Assembly (NCBI RefSeq): GCF_028389875.1
Contig: NC_084663.1
Location: 95,655,190 to 95,719,189, forward strand
Direction of reading: 5' to 3'
Origin: Rhea pennata
Lineage: Eukaryota > Chordata > Aves > Rheiformes > Rheidae
DNA length: 64,000 bases
The first letter of the stretch is position 1; each line of letters begins with the position of its first letter. Shown one piece after another: positions 35,213 to 45,369 of the stretch. Below the pieces are notes generated by a model that ran no database searches, was not told the DNA's origin, and saw nothing but the letters and a program-made list of their open reading frames with translations. A program made the position numbers and the translations under genes.

Positions 35213-36265
35213 ATGGAGCATGAACTAAGCTTGAGGAAACTAGTAGAGGGTTCAGAGTATCAAGAACAACTGAACTACGACTTCAATATAAAAGGAGAAT
35301 TGCGGCATCTGGACACCAATGAGTCCTTTGTTTTCAAATATTACAAAAATGCACATGAGAGGAATCATAAACGCTATCAAGTGTTGGGACATTTGCTTAC
35401 CCAGTATGTTTATGAGCTCCTGGAAAGAGTTTGTATGCTGCAGAAAGTCTACATTCCTATTGATGCTGCAGAGGATGAACCAAGAAGCTTCTTTTTCATG
35501 AGTGAGAAAGCACTAACAAATACCTCTAGTCTAACTGTCCTCCTTCAAGACCGTGGAGTCTTTCGCGCTGGACAGTGGGGGCAAAGGACCATTATCAGTG
35601 AGGGCTTGGACCATGGAACACAAATACCATTCATCAAAATGGCCCTTCAAAGCCACGGGGGAGTGATTGTACTGAATCCCAATGACAACGTCATGGATCT
35701 GAAGACAGAAAAGGAGAGGTTAAGCATTTCTACCAGGGAAGAATCATCATCTTCTATGGAGCCCCCTTGGATGATCCTCAAAAGGTGCAGCAGTAGCCCA
35801 GAGGAACATACCATGTATGTCTGGGATCATTTTATTTCAAAGAGTGCAGCTGAGAATGTGGCTTTCATTGCCCATGGCTATGGTGGTTTGGTCTTCATTG
35901 ATCTGCTCATGCAAAGAAAATGGGAAGTAATGAATAAAGTATACTCTGTGGCATTCATCGACTCCATGCACAATATACAGCACCAGACTAGAAATGATCC
36001 ACATATACAAGAATGGATACAAAAATACTGCCGTGAATGGGTATCAAACAATAAGCCTCTAGATAAACCTGTGGGTTCCCTTGTGAAAGTGAATTGTCCT
36101 ACTGTCTCTGCTGGAACTGAAAAGTATGGCTTAGCACCTTCTTATTGCTTACATGCCATCTTTAAATACCTGAAAAGCGCACTGAAAGCCAAGACCGTAA
36201 TAGCATTTACACGTTCACCTATTGCAACCAGAAGCAGCACAAGTAAGAAGAAAGATAATAAATAA
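35213..36265 (+). CDS. ARB2B: ARB2/FAM172 family protein (FAM172B/ARB2B-like), intronless
   Basis: Single-exon open frame of 350 codons. It aligns throughout with FAM172A (ARB2A), a nuclear Arb2-domain protein linked to chromatin, splicing and Argonaute; shared stretches include EEHTMYVWDHFISKSAAENV, FVFKYYKN-type, RAGQW and TQIPFIK. The Arb2 domain is an alpha/beta-hydrolase-like fold covering about residues 15-330. From memory, FAM172A carries HGSG and AHSYGG; here these read QDRG (112-115) and AHGYGG (220-225), so the presumed nucleophile is Gly222. Length is 350 against about 416. FAM172A has many exons, so an intronless relative suggests an ancient retrocopy under selection. I recall a human pseudogene FAM172BP at the same locus. 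A possible splice acceptor (TATGCAG, around 35150) would allow a non-coding first exon. Confidence 0.85.
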   Translation: MEHELSLRKLVEGSEYQEQLNYDFNIKGELRHLDTNESFVFKYYKNAHERNHKRYQVLGHLLTQYVYELLERVCMLQKVYIPIDAAEDEPRSFFFMSEKALTNTSSLTVLLQDRGVFRAGQWGQRTIISEGLDHGTQIPFIKMALQSHGGVIVLNPNDNVMDLKTEKERLSISTREESSSSMEPPWMILKRCSSSPEEHTMYVWDHFISKSAAENVAFIAHGYGGLVFIDLLMQRKWEVMNKVYSVAFIDSMHNIQHQTRNDPHIQEWIQKYCREWVSNNKPLDKPVGSLVKVNCPTVSAGTEKYGLAPSYCLHAIFKYLKSALKAKTVIAFTRSPIATRSSTSKKKDNK

Positions 36266-36403
36266 AAACATGCTGATGTGTTTCTCATGGTGGTCTCTTC
36301 CTTTCATGACCACTCCTTTCAGCCATCTAAGAACCTTCCTCTTGCTGCAGAATGATTTATGTTTTTAAGTTTAAAGATGGTTTGCTTTTGAGAAACAAAT
36401 ACA

Positions 36404-36409
36404 AATAAA
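36404..36409 (+). other. Polyadenylation signal, ARB2B-like gene
   Basis: AATAAA about 140 bp after the stop codon; a second one lies at 36486-36491. Confidence 0.6.
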
Positions 36410-36491
36410 TATTAGGAAAGAGCAACATAGTAGTAAGCTTTAAACGACAGCTCTTCAGCTATGTGTAAAATTTAAAGTTGTACAAAATAAA

Positions 36492-37608
36492 GGTGTTAAG
36501 GTATATCAACTCTTATCTGCATTACTTTTTAAATATGTATTCTACAATCAGACTAAATTGTGGTCAAAAACTCAGATTTATTAAATGAATAGTTTTCATT
36601 AAAATAACAAATCTGGAATACAGAAAGCATGCAAAGGATCTAGTGTTTTGAATTATCCTTCTTCCTACTGCAAGGTTACTCCTCACTATATACTGTCTAA
36701 TGTTTGAAATGTTCAAAAGGTGGAATGTCTACCTACCCCCTTGAAACATTTAAGCTGAAAGATACTTCAGGGAATTACATAGCAATACCTCTTGCCAGTC
36801 AGAGACAGTTTGTTGCAAACATGATATAGTGAGCCAATAATTCCATTTTAAAACCAGCTAGGCCATTGACATTACCATGCATTTTTTTTTCCAAGAGTGA
36901 ATTGGTATGGAAATAGTATACTGTAGCAACCTAGGATACACCAGAATGACATTGTTGTCTTTTCTCAACTGTTTTTAGCTAGAAGTGAGAAAATAGAGAT
37001 AGCTTTTATATGTTCATATGCAAGTTCTGCAATTTATGCAAGCAGAAACTTAAATAACTTCTATAGTAAAAATAAACAAAAGGGCTATTATGAATTTCTA
37101 GTTTAATCCTGTGAGAATTAAAAGGACTCAGTGTCTGAAAAACAGCTTTGAAAGATGACAGAACCTTGTATTTAACTACAGCTTCAGTTCCCATTTCAGT
37201 CAAAAAAATCTGTTGAAAAGTGACATTGGGTACCAGAGGACAGAGAATGACAGCTTCTCTTTTGTTTTTAATTTCATGGCAGGTTTTAGTCAACTCCGAT
37301 ATTGTTTAAAAAAGCTTCTATCTGTTTGTTCAATATCAGGTAGAAGTATGAAATTCCATTAGAAAGGAACAGTCACTTAATATGTTCTGAATATAAATTT
37401 TTAAATAATGATTGGTTGACTGTTATTACACTTGAATAAAAATGGTACTAAATAGACACTTGATAGATTATTCAATGATTTCACTTAAGAAAGTTGCATT
37501 GGAGATGCTGTCATTATGGATACATGCAACCTGTCCATTTTGTGACTGCTGGTCAGTGTGCTGCTCAAAAACACTTCCTTGCATCAATTCTAAGCATGAA
37601 CATGTTGC
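36492..37608. other. Intergenic, ARB2B-like to TXNL4B
   Basis: 1.1 kb of AT-rich sequence between two converging genes. No gene or repeat recognised. Confidence 0.6.
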
Positions 37609-37614
37609 TTTATT
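37609..37614 (-). other. Polyadenylation signal, TXNL4B
   Basis: AATAAA on the minus strand about 170 bp past the stop. Confidence 0.55.
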
Positions 37615-37786
37615 TATTAGAGAAGTATTAAAGAGACAGAATGTCTGTCTTCATAAGGAGACCAATATGATCCTTCAGTATAAATGTTCAACTTTCCCAT
37701 GATGTCAGAGGTGGCTAAAAAGCTTGAAGAAAAATAGGATCTAGAACATCTGCCATTTTAGCAATCCTTTACCTCAGACGAATCCA

Positions 37787-37952
37787 TTAAATGCCTTGGT
37801 AGAGAAGGTCATATTTAGGAATATTATTGGGATCAATAGGACTTCTCACAATGAGCTTTCCACGCATTGCACCACGGTAAATCACTTCAATCAGATCTAT
37901 AAAGTCTTGCTTTGTTTTGAAGCTTCCTACAAATTTAGTATGATCTGGAGAC
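37787..37952 (-). CDS. TXNL4B: TXNL4B coding exon 3
   Basis: A 166-bp exon reads [17 protein letters not shown], then [12 protein letters not shown], and ends [11 protein letters not shown] with stop TAA at 37789-37787. It is too broken up by frame to appear as a single long ORF and is identified by the human C-terminus. Confidence 0.95.
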
Positions 37953-39055
37953 CTAAATATAAGCATAAGATAAAGTTTGAATTATAATTTTTAAAATGTC
38001 CAAAACAAAACCACTTAGGACAATAAAAGATGTAAAATAAATTGGAAGATTCAGATAAGGTCATTCTGAAGGCATGAACCACACTGGTATTGCATACTTA
38101 GGGATATACTTTTACCTGACCTCCAAAACCCCAGATGCAGAGTCAGGTCTAAGACTTTAACCACAGTACTTTTTTTTTGCAGAATCAAGCATATTTTGCA
38201 GCTGACATCTACTTATGAAAAGAAAAGTCAAAGAGTATTTCAGAACACCTGCTAGTTTTATGGCCATCTACCCTTCCGTGCAGTTCTCAGAACGAGTGCA
38301 GATACTAGCAGTGATGTTACCCTTCCTCCTCCCCCCCCCCCCCAAGGTACCACAGAAAAAGACACTGTTAATTACTACCGGCAAAATAGACGATAATTAC
38401 TACAGATATCATTGATGATATCAGGTAGGATGACGTACCCATAATCAACTTTCATGTGTTGTCCATTGAAGAAAAAGACGGTAGATGGAATATAACTGAT
38501 GTCAAAATACTGGGTGTACACCGGCACCTTGTTCACATCCACCAGGTAAATGACTGCCATTTTACTTAGGTCATGAGATGTCTTTGCAAGCTGAAGAGAG
38601 TGAGAGAGACAGATGACGAATGGCTTGAGAAACAAGAGGAAAAAATGTGGCAAGCCTTAAAAACTCTGTTTCCCTTAAGTCTTATCATTTTAAGCAGGCA
38701 AATTATTACCAAATTACCATATCATGTTGAAAACTACATGAACCGCTCTGTACACCTACAATAATACTGAAGCCTGTTATTTCGTTTTACACTTAACTGT
38801 CACCATGCAAACACCATACATTTATCATGAGATTCTGTATTACACAAAAGCAACATATGACATTCTCTTCAATGCAACAGGTATAATAATAGAGTTTATT
38901 TAGGGGGGGAAAGGAGCTCTTACAATATCATCCAGCTGCAGACAGACAGGATCCTCATCTCTTCCAAACCGAAGAACCAGCACCTTCTCCGCCACGCTTT
39001 TTATTGCCTGATCCACCTCCTTCTTACAGGTAAGCTGGGGCAGCAGAAAACTCAT
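37787..39055 (-). CDS. TXNL4B: TXNL4B, complete (exons 39055-38924, 38590-38439, 37952-37787)
   Basis: The three exons join in frame (132, 152 and 166 bp) to 149 residues, the length I recall for human TXNL4B. It is a Dim1-family thioredoxin-like nuclear protein that binds PRPF6 and is needed for pre-mRNA splicing and S/G2 passage. It starts [20 protein letters not shown], includes [12 protein letters not shown], then [20 protein letters not shown], and ends [21 protein letters not shown] takes the place of a thioredoxin active site and lacks the CxxC pair, as in the family. All junctions are GT-AG. TXNL4A is excluded because it begins MSYMLPHL and has HDWDPTC. The retained introns rule out a retrocopy. 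The promoter is the CpG island shared with TRMT10C. Confidence 0.96.
38439..38590 (-). CDS. TXNL4B: TXNL4B coding exon 2
   Basis: A 152-bp exon reads [19 protein letters not shown] and ends VDYG. Acceptor CTTCAG, donor GG|GTACGT. Confidence 0.95.
38924..39055 (-). CDS. TXNL4B: TXNL4B coding exon 1
   Basis: 44 codons from ATG at 39055 to LQLDDI, donor ATT|GTAAGA. The start is fixed by the family's MSFLLP N-terminus. A possible acceptor (GGTCGCAG) a few bases upstream suggests a separate non-coding first exon. Confidence 0.95.
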
Positions 39056-39099
39056 CCTGACAGAGCACGGCTCCTGCGACCAACCGCATCTCACAGTTA

Positions 39100-39900
39100 G
39101 ATGGACCCACATCAAAATTAGCATCGCTTCCCCAAACACCCCCCCCCCCCCCCTCCAAGAGACCCCGCCAGTAGGACGCCGTGCCCGGGGACGGCTCCCG
39201 CCAACGGCCGCCCCCCTGCAGGGCCGCGCCTCGTCGCAAGCCTCCGCCGGGCCCAGAGGCTCCCCGCTGGGACACGCCCGAGGCAGCCCAGCCCCTTGCC
39301 CACCTGGAGGCCCCGGTGCAGACCGGTGCCGCTTGCTCGGCCCTGCCCCCGGGAGCGCCCCGCAGGGAGGGTGCTGGGTGCGGGGGGGGACGAAGGGAAG
39401 GTCGGAACCTTCGCGCGGCAGTCGCGGAGCCTCGACGACAGCAAGCTCACTACGCACCAGGACCGCCCGCCTCTGTCCCCCGCGCATGCGCTCCCCGCCC
39501 CCTTGGGATGGCGGCGGCGGCGGCGGGTTCCTTCTGTAGCGGGGTGCTGCCAGTCATGTGCGTCGCTGAGAAGTGTCCGCCCGTCCCGCTTCCGCTCCTG
39601 GGCGGAAGGAGGCGGGGAGCAGGGCAGGGCGGAGCACGCGGGCCAGAGCGCAGGCAGGTGGGTGGCCGCAACGCGCCGCGGCGGCCGGTGAGGAGAGCCG
39701 CTCCTTGCCGTCTGGCTCCTGCTGCCGGGGAGCCCCCGACGCGGGGAGCTCGGGGCGCCCAGCTGCCTTGCTGCCGGCGGCTCCCGCTGACCTTGGGAGC
39801 GCCCTTTCGGGGCCTGTGGCGCTCTGTCCCGGGAGGCCGCGTGGGGTGGTGCCACGGCGTCCTCGTGAGGGTTGTAACGGTTCGGTTCCACCTTTTGGGG
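39100..39900. promoter_or_regulatory. CpG island, bidirectional promoter TXNL4B / TRMT10C
   Basis: GC-rich, CpG-rich block between the TXNL4B start (minus) and the TRMT10C transcript (plus). It contains an NRF1-type palindrome at 39482-39491 and a YY1-like ATGGCGGC at 39508-39515. A run of 15 C lies at 39139-39153. Head-to-head layout implies shared control. Confidence 0.8.
39482..39491. promoter_or_regulatory. NRF1-type site GCGCATGCGC
   Basis: Perfect 10-bp palindromic core of the NRF1 motif. NRF1 drives many nuclear genes for mitochondrial proteins, which fits TRMT10C. Confidence 0.6.
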
Positions 39901-41630
39901 GGCTGGAACGTTGTCGGGGAGCCTCCGGCTAAGAGCTAGTGTCGCAGAGCTGTCTTTAGTTCCACAGGTGCGGGCGTTGCACAGAGGTTTTTGAAGTCAT
40001 TCTTGCAGTGATGACAGCAGTGATGACGTGGTAGCGTGTCTGCTGCGTTTTGGACAACTTGAAAGGTAAACTGGTTTTATTAGAAAGCTGCCATCAGGTA
40101 TTCTGATGGCATAAATCTGTCTGTTAAATACTGTCTTAATTGGAGCCATGCTAATATGAGCTAATTAAAAAATGATCCCTTGATTTCCCCGAGCTGGGCA
40201 ATATATACATTTTTTGGTTATAAACTTTGCCAGTAACTTTAGCACTTTAAGATAAAATTATGAATGTCTCTGAGGTAGCGTTTCTATTTTGAGTTTTGTC
40301 TTAAATTCATGCAATTATGTACTTTCATTCAGCTGTTTTAATAACAGTAACGAATTAAATGCTGATCATCAATTTGACAAATTGCAATATCTTAAAAAGC
40401 GTGCCAGTTATGCCAGTAATGTGCTGCTTCTCTTTTTTATGACTCCCTATCTGGGCAGGTATATATAAACAGCAAAACTGGATTCAACTTAGTCTTCTGT
40501 AAATCACATTATTTTCAGGTGGTAAATTCTTGGGGAGATAATGAGTTAATTTTTTTAAAATCCAGAACTAATTGTTATGTTTTGATCAAATCATGTTTTC
40601 TTGAGCACTGAAACTGATTTGATTTATGTAAGTAGATTTCTGTGGGGCAAGGAAAATGTTAAACATTCTTTAGTATTTTTCTTTTTTTCTGTAAACCACT
40701 TGCATTTAAATACAAGTGCATTGCAGTGGAATTAATTGGACTATGCAGTCCATATACTTAGCTTTGTGTGCTAGCATCAGTTTCATGAACGATTTAGCAA
40801 AAAAGATTGTCTCTTTCTATGCTAGTTGTTTATTCCTCATATCCATTTCTTTCCTAGATGTGTCCAGTGAATCTAAGTGGAAACTAATTTGGATTGAATG
40901 ATAACTATTTTTTTTCCTGGGCTAACTATCCCAAAGACCAGTTCTCTGGTTTTGTTCATCCTGTGACCATGTGAATGCTTGTGCTGCTGGGGGAGCTGAG
41001 CTGAAGGGGCATGAGTGCCTCCCAGGGCTGTAGTGTTGGCTTAGCAAACTGTGGCATTGGTAGTTCCATTAGTTCCAGTGATCTGTGGTGTGTAAGTGCC
41101 AAGGAAGCTTCCCAGAATATAATGATAAAAGCAAAAATGTGATCTTCTGAGATGTAAAAATACTCCAGAAAGCCTATTACAAGATAAAGTATCTCGTGTG
41201 TTTTCATAGCATAGGTAAGTCAGGTAGGCACTGCTGGATGTAAAAATATTTTTGGCCTCCATGTGGTATTATGCCTGCTTCTGATGCAAAGGTTCTTATT
41301 TGCCATATGATACAGATAAATATTTTCTGAGATCTATTTCAGTTAATGATTGCGTGACCTTACTTTGAATTGCAGTAAGTACAGCTGTTTTAAGCAGCAG
41401 AGCTAACTTTGTCAATTCACAGCAGTGCCACCTATATTGTTTTTATTTATGAACAGTAGGAAAATAACAGTGGAAACACAAACTTCTTATATTCCTGAAG
41501 AAGTAACTTACTGTTTGCTAGTGTTACTATGGGTGAAAAATCTGTATTTTCCGTATGACCACTGACAGTTTCTTCCTTCCCCTCCTCTTATCTTACTGCT
41601 GTTTTGCAGATAAGTGTTGGGACACAGCGT

Positions 41631-41639
41631 ATGTCTTAA
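41631..41639 (+). promoter_or_regulatory. Minimal uORF (ATG TCT TAA) before TRMT10C
   Basis: A two-codon upstream ORF in another frame ends two bases before the chosen start at 41642. If the 5' UTR is as inferred, initiation at TRMT10C would need leaky scanning or termination-reinitiation. Confidence 0.5.
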
Positions 41640-41641
41640 GT

Positions 41642-42886
41642 ATGCAGTCTGTAAATATGCTTCTGAAAAACTTTGTCGGGTGTTCTGCCTTCCCCTTTGT
41701 TGTGCAACATAGGATGAAAAAGGATTTATTTCCACTCTGTAGACCTCTGATTTTATCACCTTGCTTGAAGGAGAGCACTTCACACAATCCCTCTGAAAAG
41801 CTAGATTTAGATGAGTGGAAGAAGGTAATGAAATCTGGATTGCAAGTTGCCAATGAGACAGTGTCTGAGCATAAGGAGCTTTCCACTTTGGCTGCTGCAC
41901 GTGAGACTGTGGAGATGTGGAGACTGGCTGGCAGATCAGTTCCTGAAAATATCAGTGAAGAACAGCTAAAAACTTTCATGGAATGTTCTTCCAAGTCATC
42001 TAAAAAGAAGTATTTAAAGTACTTGCATCTAAAAGAGCTTTACAAGAAAAATGACAAAAGAAAGATGGAGGAGAAAAAGGAAAGAAGGCTAGAAACCCAG
42101 GAGAAAGCTTCAAAAAGTGATGAGATCAAAAGGAATTCATTCATCTGTTTGTGGGCCAATGCTATAGAAAAAACACATAATTGGAGAGCTGCTCAGTCTA
42201 TGGTCTTTGGCCAACCTCTAGTATTTGACATGTCTTTTGAAAATGATATGTCACCCAGAGAAGTAGCAAATACAGTTAGACAAATAGTACTCAGTGAAAG
42301 TTGTAATAGAAAATCTGTGGATCCATTTCACATTCACTTCTGTAACCTCAAAGACAACAGCCAGTATCATAGGGAATTTATCAAGTTTTACAGAGAAGCA
42401 TGGGACAAATTACTTATCACTGTGACAGACCAGTGCTATACAAATATTTTTCCAAAGAACAAGATTGTCTATCTGACAGCTGATTCTCCCAAAGTCATGA
42501 AGACATTCGATCATGATAAAGTCTATATCATTGGGTCAATGGTTGACAAAAGCATAAGAACAGGAGTTTCTTTAGCACAAGCAAAACGTTTGGGACTGGA
42601 GACTGCCAGCCTTCCACTAGAAAAGTACTTGCTTTGGAATACAGGAGGCAAAAATCTCACATTGGACCAAATGATGCATATTTTATTAACACTGAAAGAT
42701 ACTGGAGACTGGAAGAAGGCTCTGGAATTTGTTCCAAAAAGGAAATATTGTGGCTTTGTAGGTAGGTCTGTGCATGAACTGAAAAAAACCTTAAATCTGA
42801 TGAACACACTTAAACTTGGAAAGAGACAGGAAGAAGTACGAAAGCAATTTGCAAAGAATTACTCTAAGAAGCTAACACAGAAGTAG
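41642..42886 (+). CDS. TRMT10C: TRMT10C (mitochondrial RNase P protein 1)
   Basis: TRMT10C (MRPP1) methylates N1 of purine 9 in mitochondrial tRNAs with SDR5C1 and, with PRORP added, forms the protein-only RNase P that cuts tRNA 5' ends in the matrix. The whole CDS is in one exon after the acceptor TTTTGCAG (exon starts 41610). From ATG 41642 it has 414 codons against about 403 in human. The N-terminal 40 or so residues are basic with no acid (MQSVNMLLKNF, HRMKK), consistent with a mitochondrial presequence. A Lys/Glu-rich helix follows (KKNDKRKMEEKKERR). The TRM10-type SPOUT domain runs from about residue 180, with FGQPLVFDM, DPFHIHFCNL, YLTADSPKVM, DKVYIIGSMVDKS and NLTLDQM. Five codons later is a second ATG. 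The first, non-coding exon must lie in the CpG island, but its donor was not settled. Confidence 0.96.
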   Translation: MQSVNMLLKNFVGCSAFPFVVQHRMKKDLFPLCRPLILSPCLKESTSHNPSEKLDLDEWKKVMKSGLQVANETVSEHKELSTLAAARETVEMWRLAGRSVPENISEEQLKTFMECSSKSSKKKYLKYLHLKELYKKNDKRKMEEKKERRLETQEKASKSDEIKRNSFICLWANAIEKTHNWRAAQSMVFGQPLVFDMSFENDMSPREVANTVRQIVLSESCNRKSVDPFHIHFCNLKDNSQYHREFIKFYREAWDKLLITVTDQCYTNIFPKNKIVYLTADSPKVMKTFDHDKVYIIGSMVDKSIRTGVSLAQAKRLGLETASLPLEKYLLWNTGGKNLTLDQMMHILLTLKDTGDWKKALEFVPKRKYCGFVGRSVHELKKTLNLMNTLKLGKRQEEVRKQFAKNYSKKLTQK

Positions 42887-43125
42887 AGTGATTGGGAAGA
42901 GAAGGAATTTTAGAGAGAAACTGCTCTTTAGTACTTGAGTTTCTCTAGATTTTGGGAGTTGTGTTCACCTGCTTTTGTTAGTCAAGTTTGAAAGGACTGC
43001 TGTCTGTTGTTAGGGATTTTTTTTAATAACCTTAGTATTCCAGCTGTTTGCATATGATCTTATTCTCAGATTTATTGAAATTAAATAAGAAAAAAAATGA
43101 GATGTTATGATCTGTAAATTGAACC

Positions 43126-43131
43126 ATTAAA
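43126..43131 (+). other. Polyadenylation signal (ATTAAA), TRMT10C
   Basis: The ATTAAA variant lies about 240 bp past the stop. Longer 3' ends are possible. Confidence 0.45.
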
Positions 43132-44880
43132 GTATGAATATGTTCCATTGATTCATATTGGGACGCAAGTGATTGTAACTGAACCATAACAAATTAGCTT
43201 TTTCTTTAAGGAATATTTCTGTGCTTTGAGTTTACAAACTGAAGCAATCTACATTCTTACTCTAAAAGGTTAGCTAAAATCAAGTAGAAGACCTTTGCCT
43301 GTTAGTTCTTGAGTCTTCTTTTGGAACGTAGATGAACTGACTTTTGACACACTGTCTTAAAAAAAAAATCCTTTAAACCTGCTAAGCATGAGTTTAGGGA
43401 GGTGTGGGAGTTGTATGGTTTGTTTCTGGGTATTGTCCCATCTGGCACAAATTGGTTCCTGGTCCATAGGAAGGAGTTTTCCAAATTTTCTAGACCCTGC
43501 CAAAGATTCTTAGGTGCTCTTGTGAAAAACATTTATCCCTGAATGCCTGTGGTTTTAATTCCTTTATAGTGTAGATATCCCAAAATGCTTGAAGTTTTCC
43601 AATGATAAACAGTCTTAGTAAATACTTACAGGAGCAGAAGGCCTCTTAGTATTTCTCACAGTTAGTGATCAGTCTACCCATAAAAGTCTGTGTTTAGACT
43701 GTACAATTACAAAGGGCATTTTCTTAAATATGACTCACTGCCCTTAGTAGTGCTAGGAGAAAATTTCTTTGTGGCCTAGACAGTAGTTTTCTCCATGGGC
43801 AATTGAGTCTTTTTTTTAATCTAGTTGATCACTGTGCTGCTTCAAATCAGTATATTTTCTTAAATGAGAAAGAAATACAATGCTGAGCAAAAGCATGGAA
43901 CGTGTATAGTGTCTCCTGCATCTTTGAAGCATTTAGAATCTGTTCTCTGTGATTGCTAGGAAGCCGGTAGTATTTTCTTGAAATGTCAAAAAACTAGGAG
44001 CTGCAATATAATTTAGAAGAGTAGACTCCAAGTATACTGGGGGTTGATGGTGATCCATTTTCCATAGGTGATCACATTCCATATTACAAGCACTTATTTG
44101 AAAGGGTTATATTGCACAATATTGCACAACTTTTAATATTAAATTTTACCTCCTGCAAATCACTTGCTGTGACATTTGGCTATGACGAATATCTGATTTG
44201 GAATGAGGTTTGCATGATGTGAGATACACGTTGCTGAGTAGTACTAAAAGCTTCATTCTAGGGTAGTATTTCAAATATTAAGATTTTTTTTCAATATCTA
44301 GGAAGTATCTGTGAACCACTCCGAGCAATTAGTTACAATAACTAAGCCTGTATCTGTAAATATACAGCCACAGATGTTTAAGCAGCAACTTTTATTTTTC
44401 CTTGTACGATGGGTAGAAGACATGGTGCCATACGCTGTTGGGATGTGCCTCCAGTTATTGTGTCGGATAAACAGCATCTCCTGATACATGAACTACTTTT
44501 TATTAAAAGAATCTTCTGGCACGCCATCTTCTGCACGAGCTGCTGTTAGTGGAATATAAAAGTTGATTTTTGAATCATTAGCACTTGAGATCAGCGCACG
44601 TTGGCGTTCACTAAATGTTGCTTTGTAGGACGCGCAAGACTTACAGGACATACTCCAGCAGATTAGGCTGCTGTTTAAGAGATGCTCGGAGTGGAGGTGC
44701 AATCTAAAAGAACTGCTGCCCGTAGTGTAAGAGCAGAGACGACCCCCGCTTTCCTTTTGCCCTCGTTGGGTCCAATATGCACACTGGTACCAACGTATAA
44801 ACAGGTTTAAGCCATTATTGTGCTCCTCTTAAGATGCGTGGCTTATGCACTGCGCCTCTTGGATTTTTTTAAATTAATGT
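43132..44880. other. Intergenic, TRMT10C to PCNP
   Basis: AT-rich, with no recognised repeat. A 210-bp minus-strand open frame at 44493-44702 keeps CpGs and lies next to the PCNP island; I do not recognise its product. Confidence 0.55.
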
Positions 44881-45278
44881 AAACGTGAGGTTGCAGGTGC
44901 AGAGGGTTTGCGGACGGCCCGGGGGGAGGGGGGGGGAAGAGACTCCCGAAATTGCCCCAGGGCGATTTCGCGCCCCCCTTCCCCTCCCACCCCCCAGGGA
45001 ACAACGGCTGCTGCCTCGCGCGCCCTTCGCGCCGTGATTGGCCAGACAGGGGTTGGGGGCGGAGCTCTCGGGCCTGGCCGGAAGTCCGTCATCCCGGCTT
45101 CGCTCGAAGCGCTGGTGCCCTACTCCTCACTGCTTCCCGTGCGCACGCAAGACTTCCGTCTTCGTCATTCCTGCTGTGCCGTAGAAGTCCGGCCAGGCCT
45201 GGTCGCTCTAGTCCCACTCCCTGCTATCTTCTATGGTTGGGGGAGGAGCCGGAGGTGTTAGAGCCGCGGCGGGGCGGC

Positions 45279-45288
45279 GCGCATGCGC
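45279..45288. promoter_or_regulatory. NRF1-type site GCGCATGCGC
   Basis: Core palindrome flanked as CGCGCATGCGCG, a full match to YGCGCAYGCGCR, 27 bp before the PCNP start codon. Confidence 0.65.
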
Positions 45289-45314
45289 GGCGCGGGAGGC
45301 GGAGGCGGGGGAAA

Positions 45315-45369
45315 ATGGCGGACGGCAGAGCGGAGGGGCCGAAGGCGAAGCGGCCGCAGCCCGGAGGAG
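45315..45369 (+). CDS. PCNP: PCNP coding exon 1
   Basis: 18 codons plus one base, [18 protein letters not shown], donor GAG|GTGAAC. Confidence 0.94.

Noticed and set aside
39118-39939. Long open frames over the TXNL4B/TRMT10C island, including one starting MAAAAAGSF
   Set aside because: GC-driven. The MAAAAAGSF frame could be a TRMT10C upstream coding exon, but the conserved protein begins in the 41.6-kb exon and no donor joins it convincingly.
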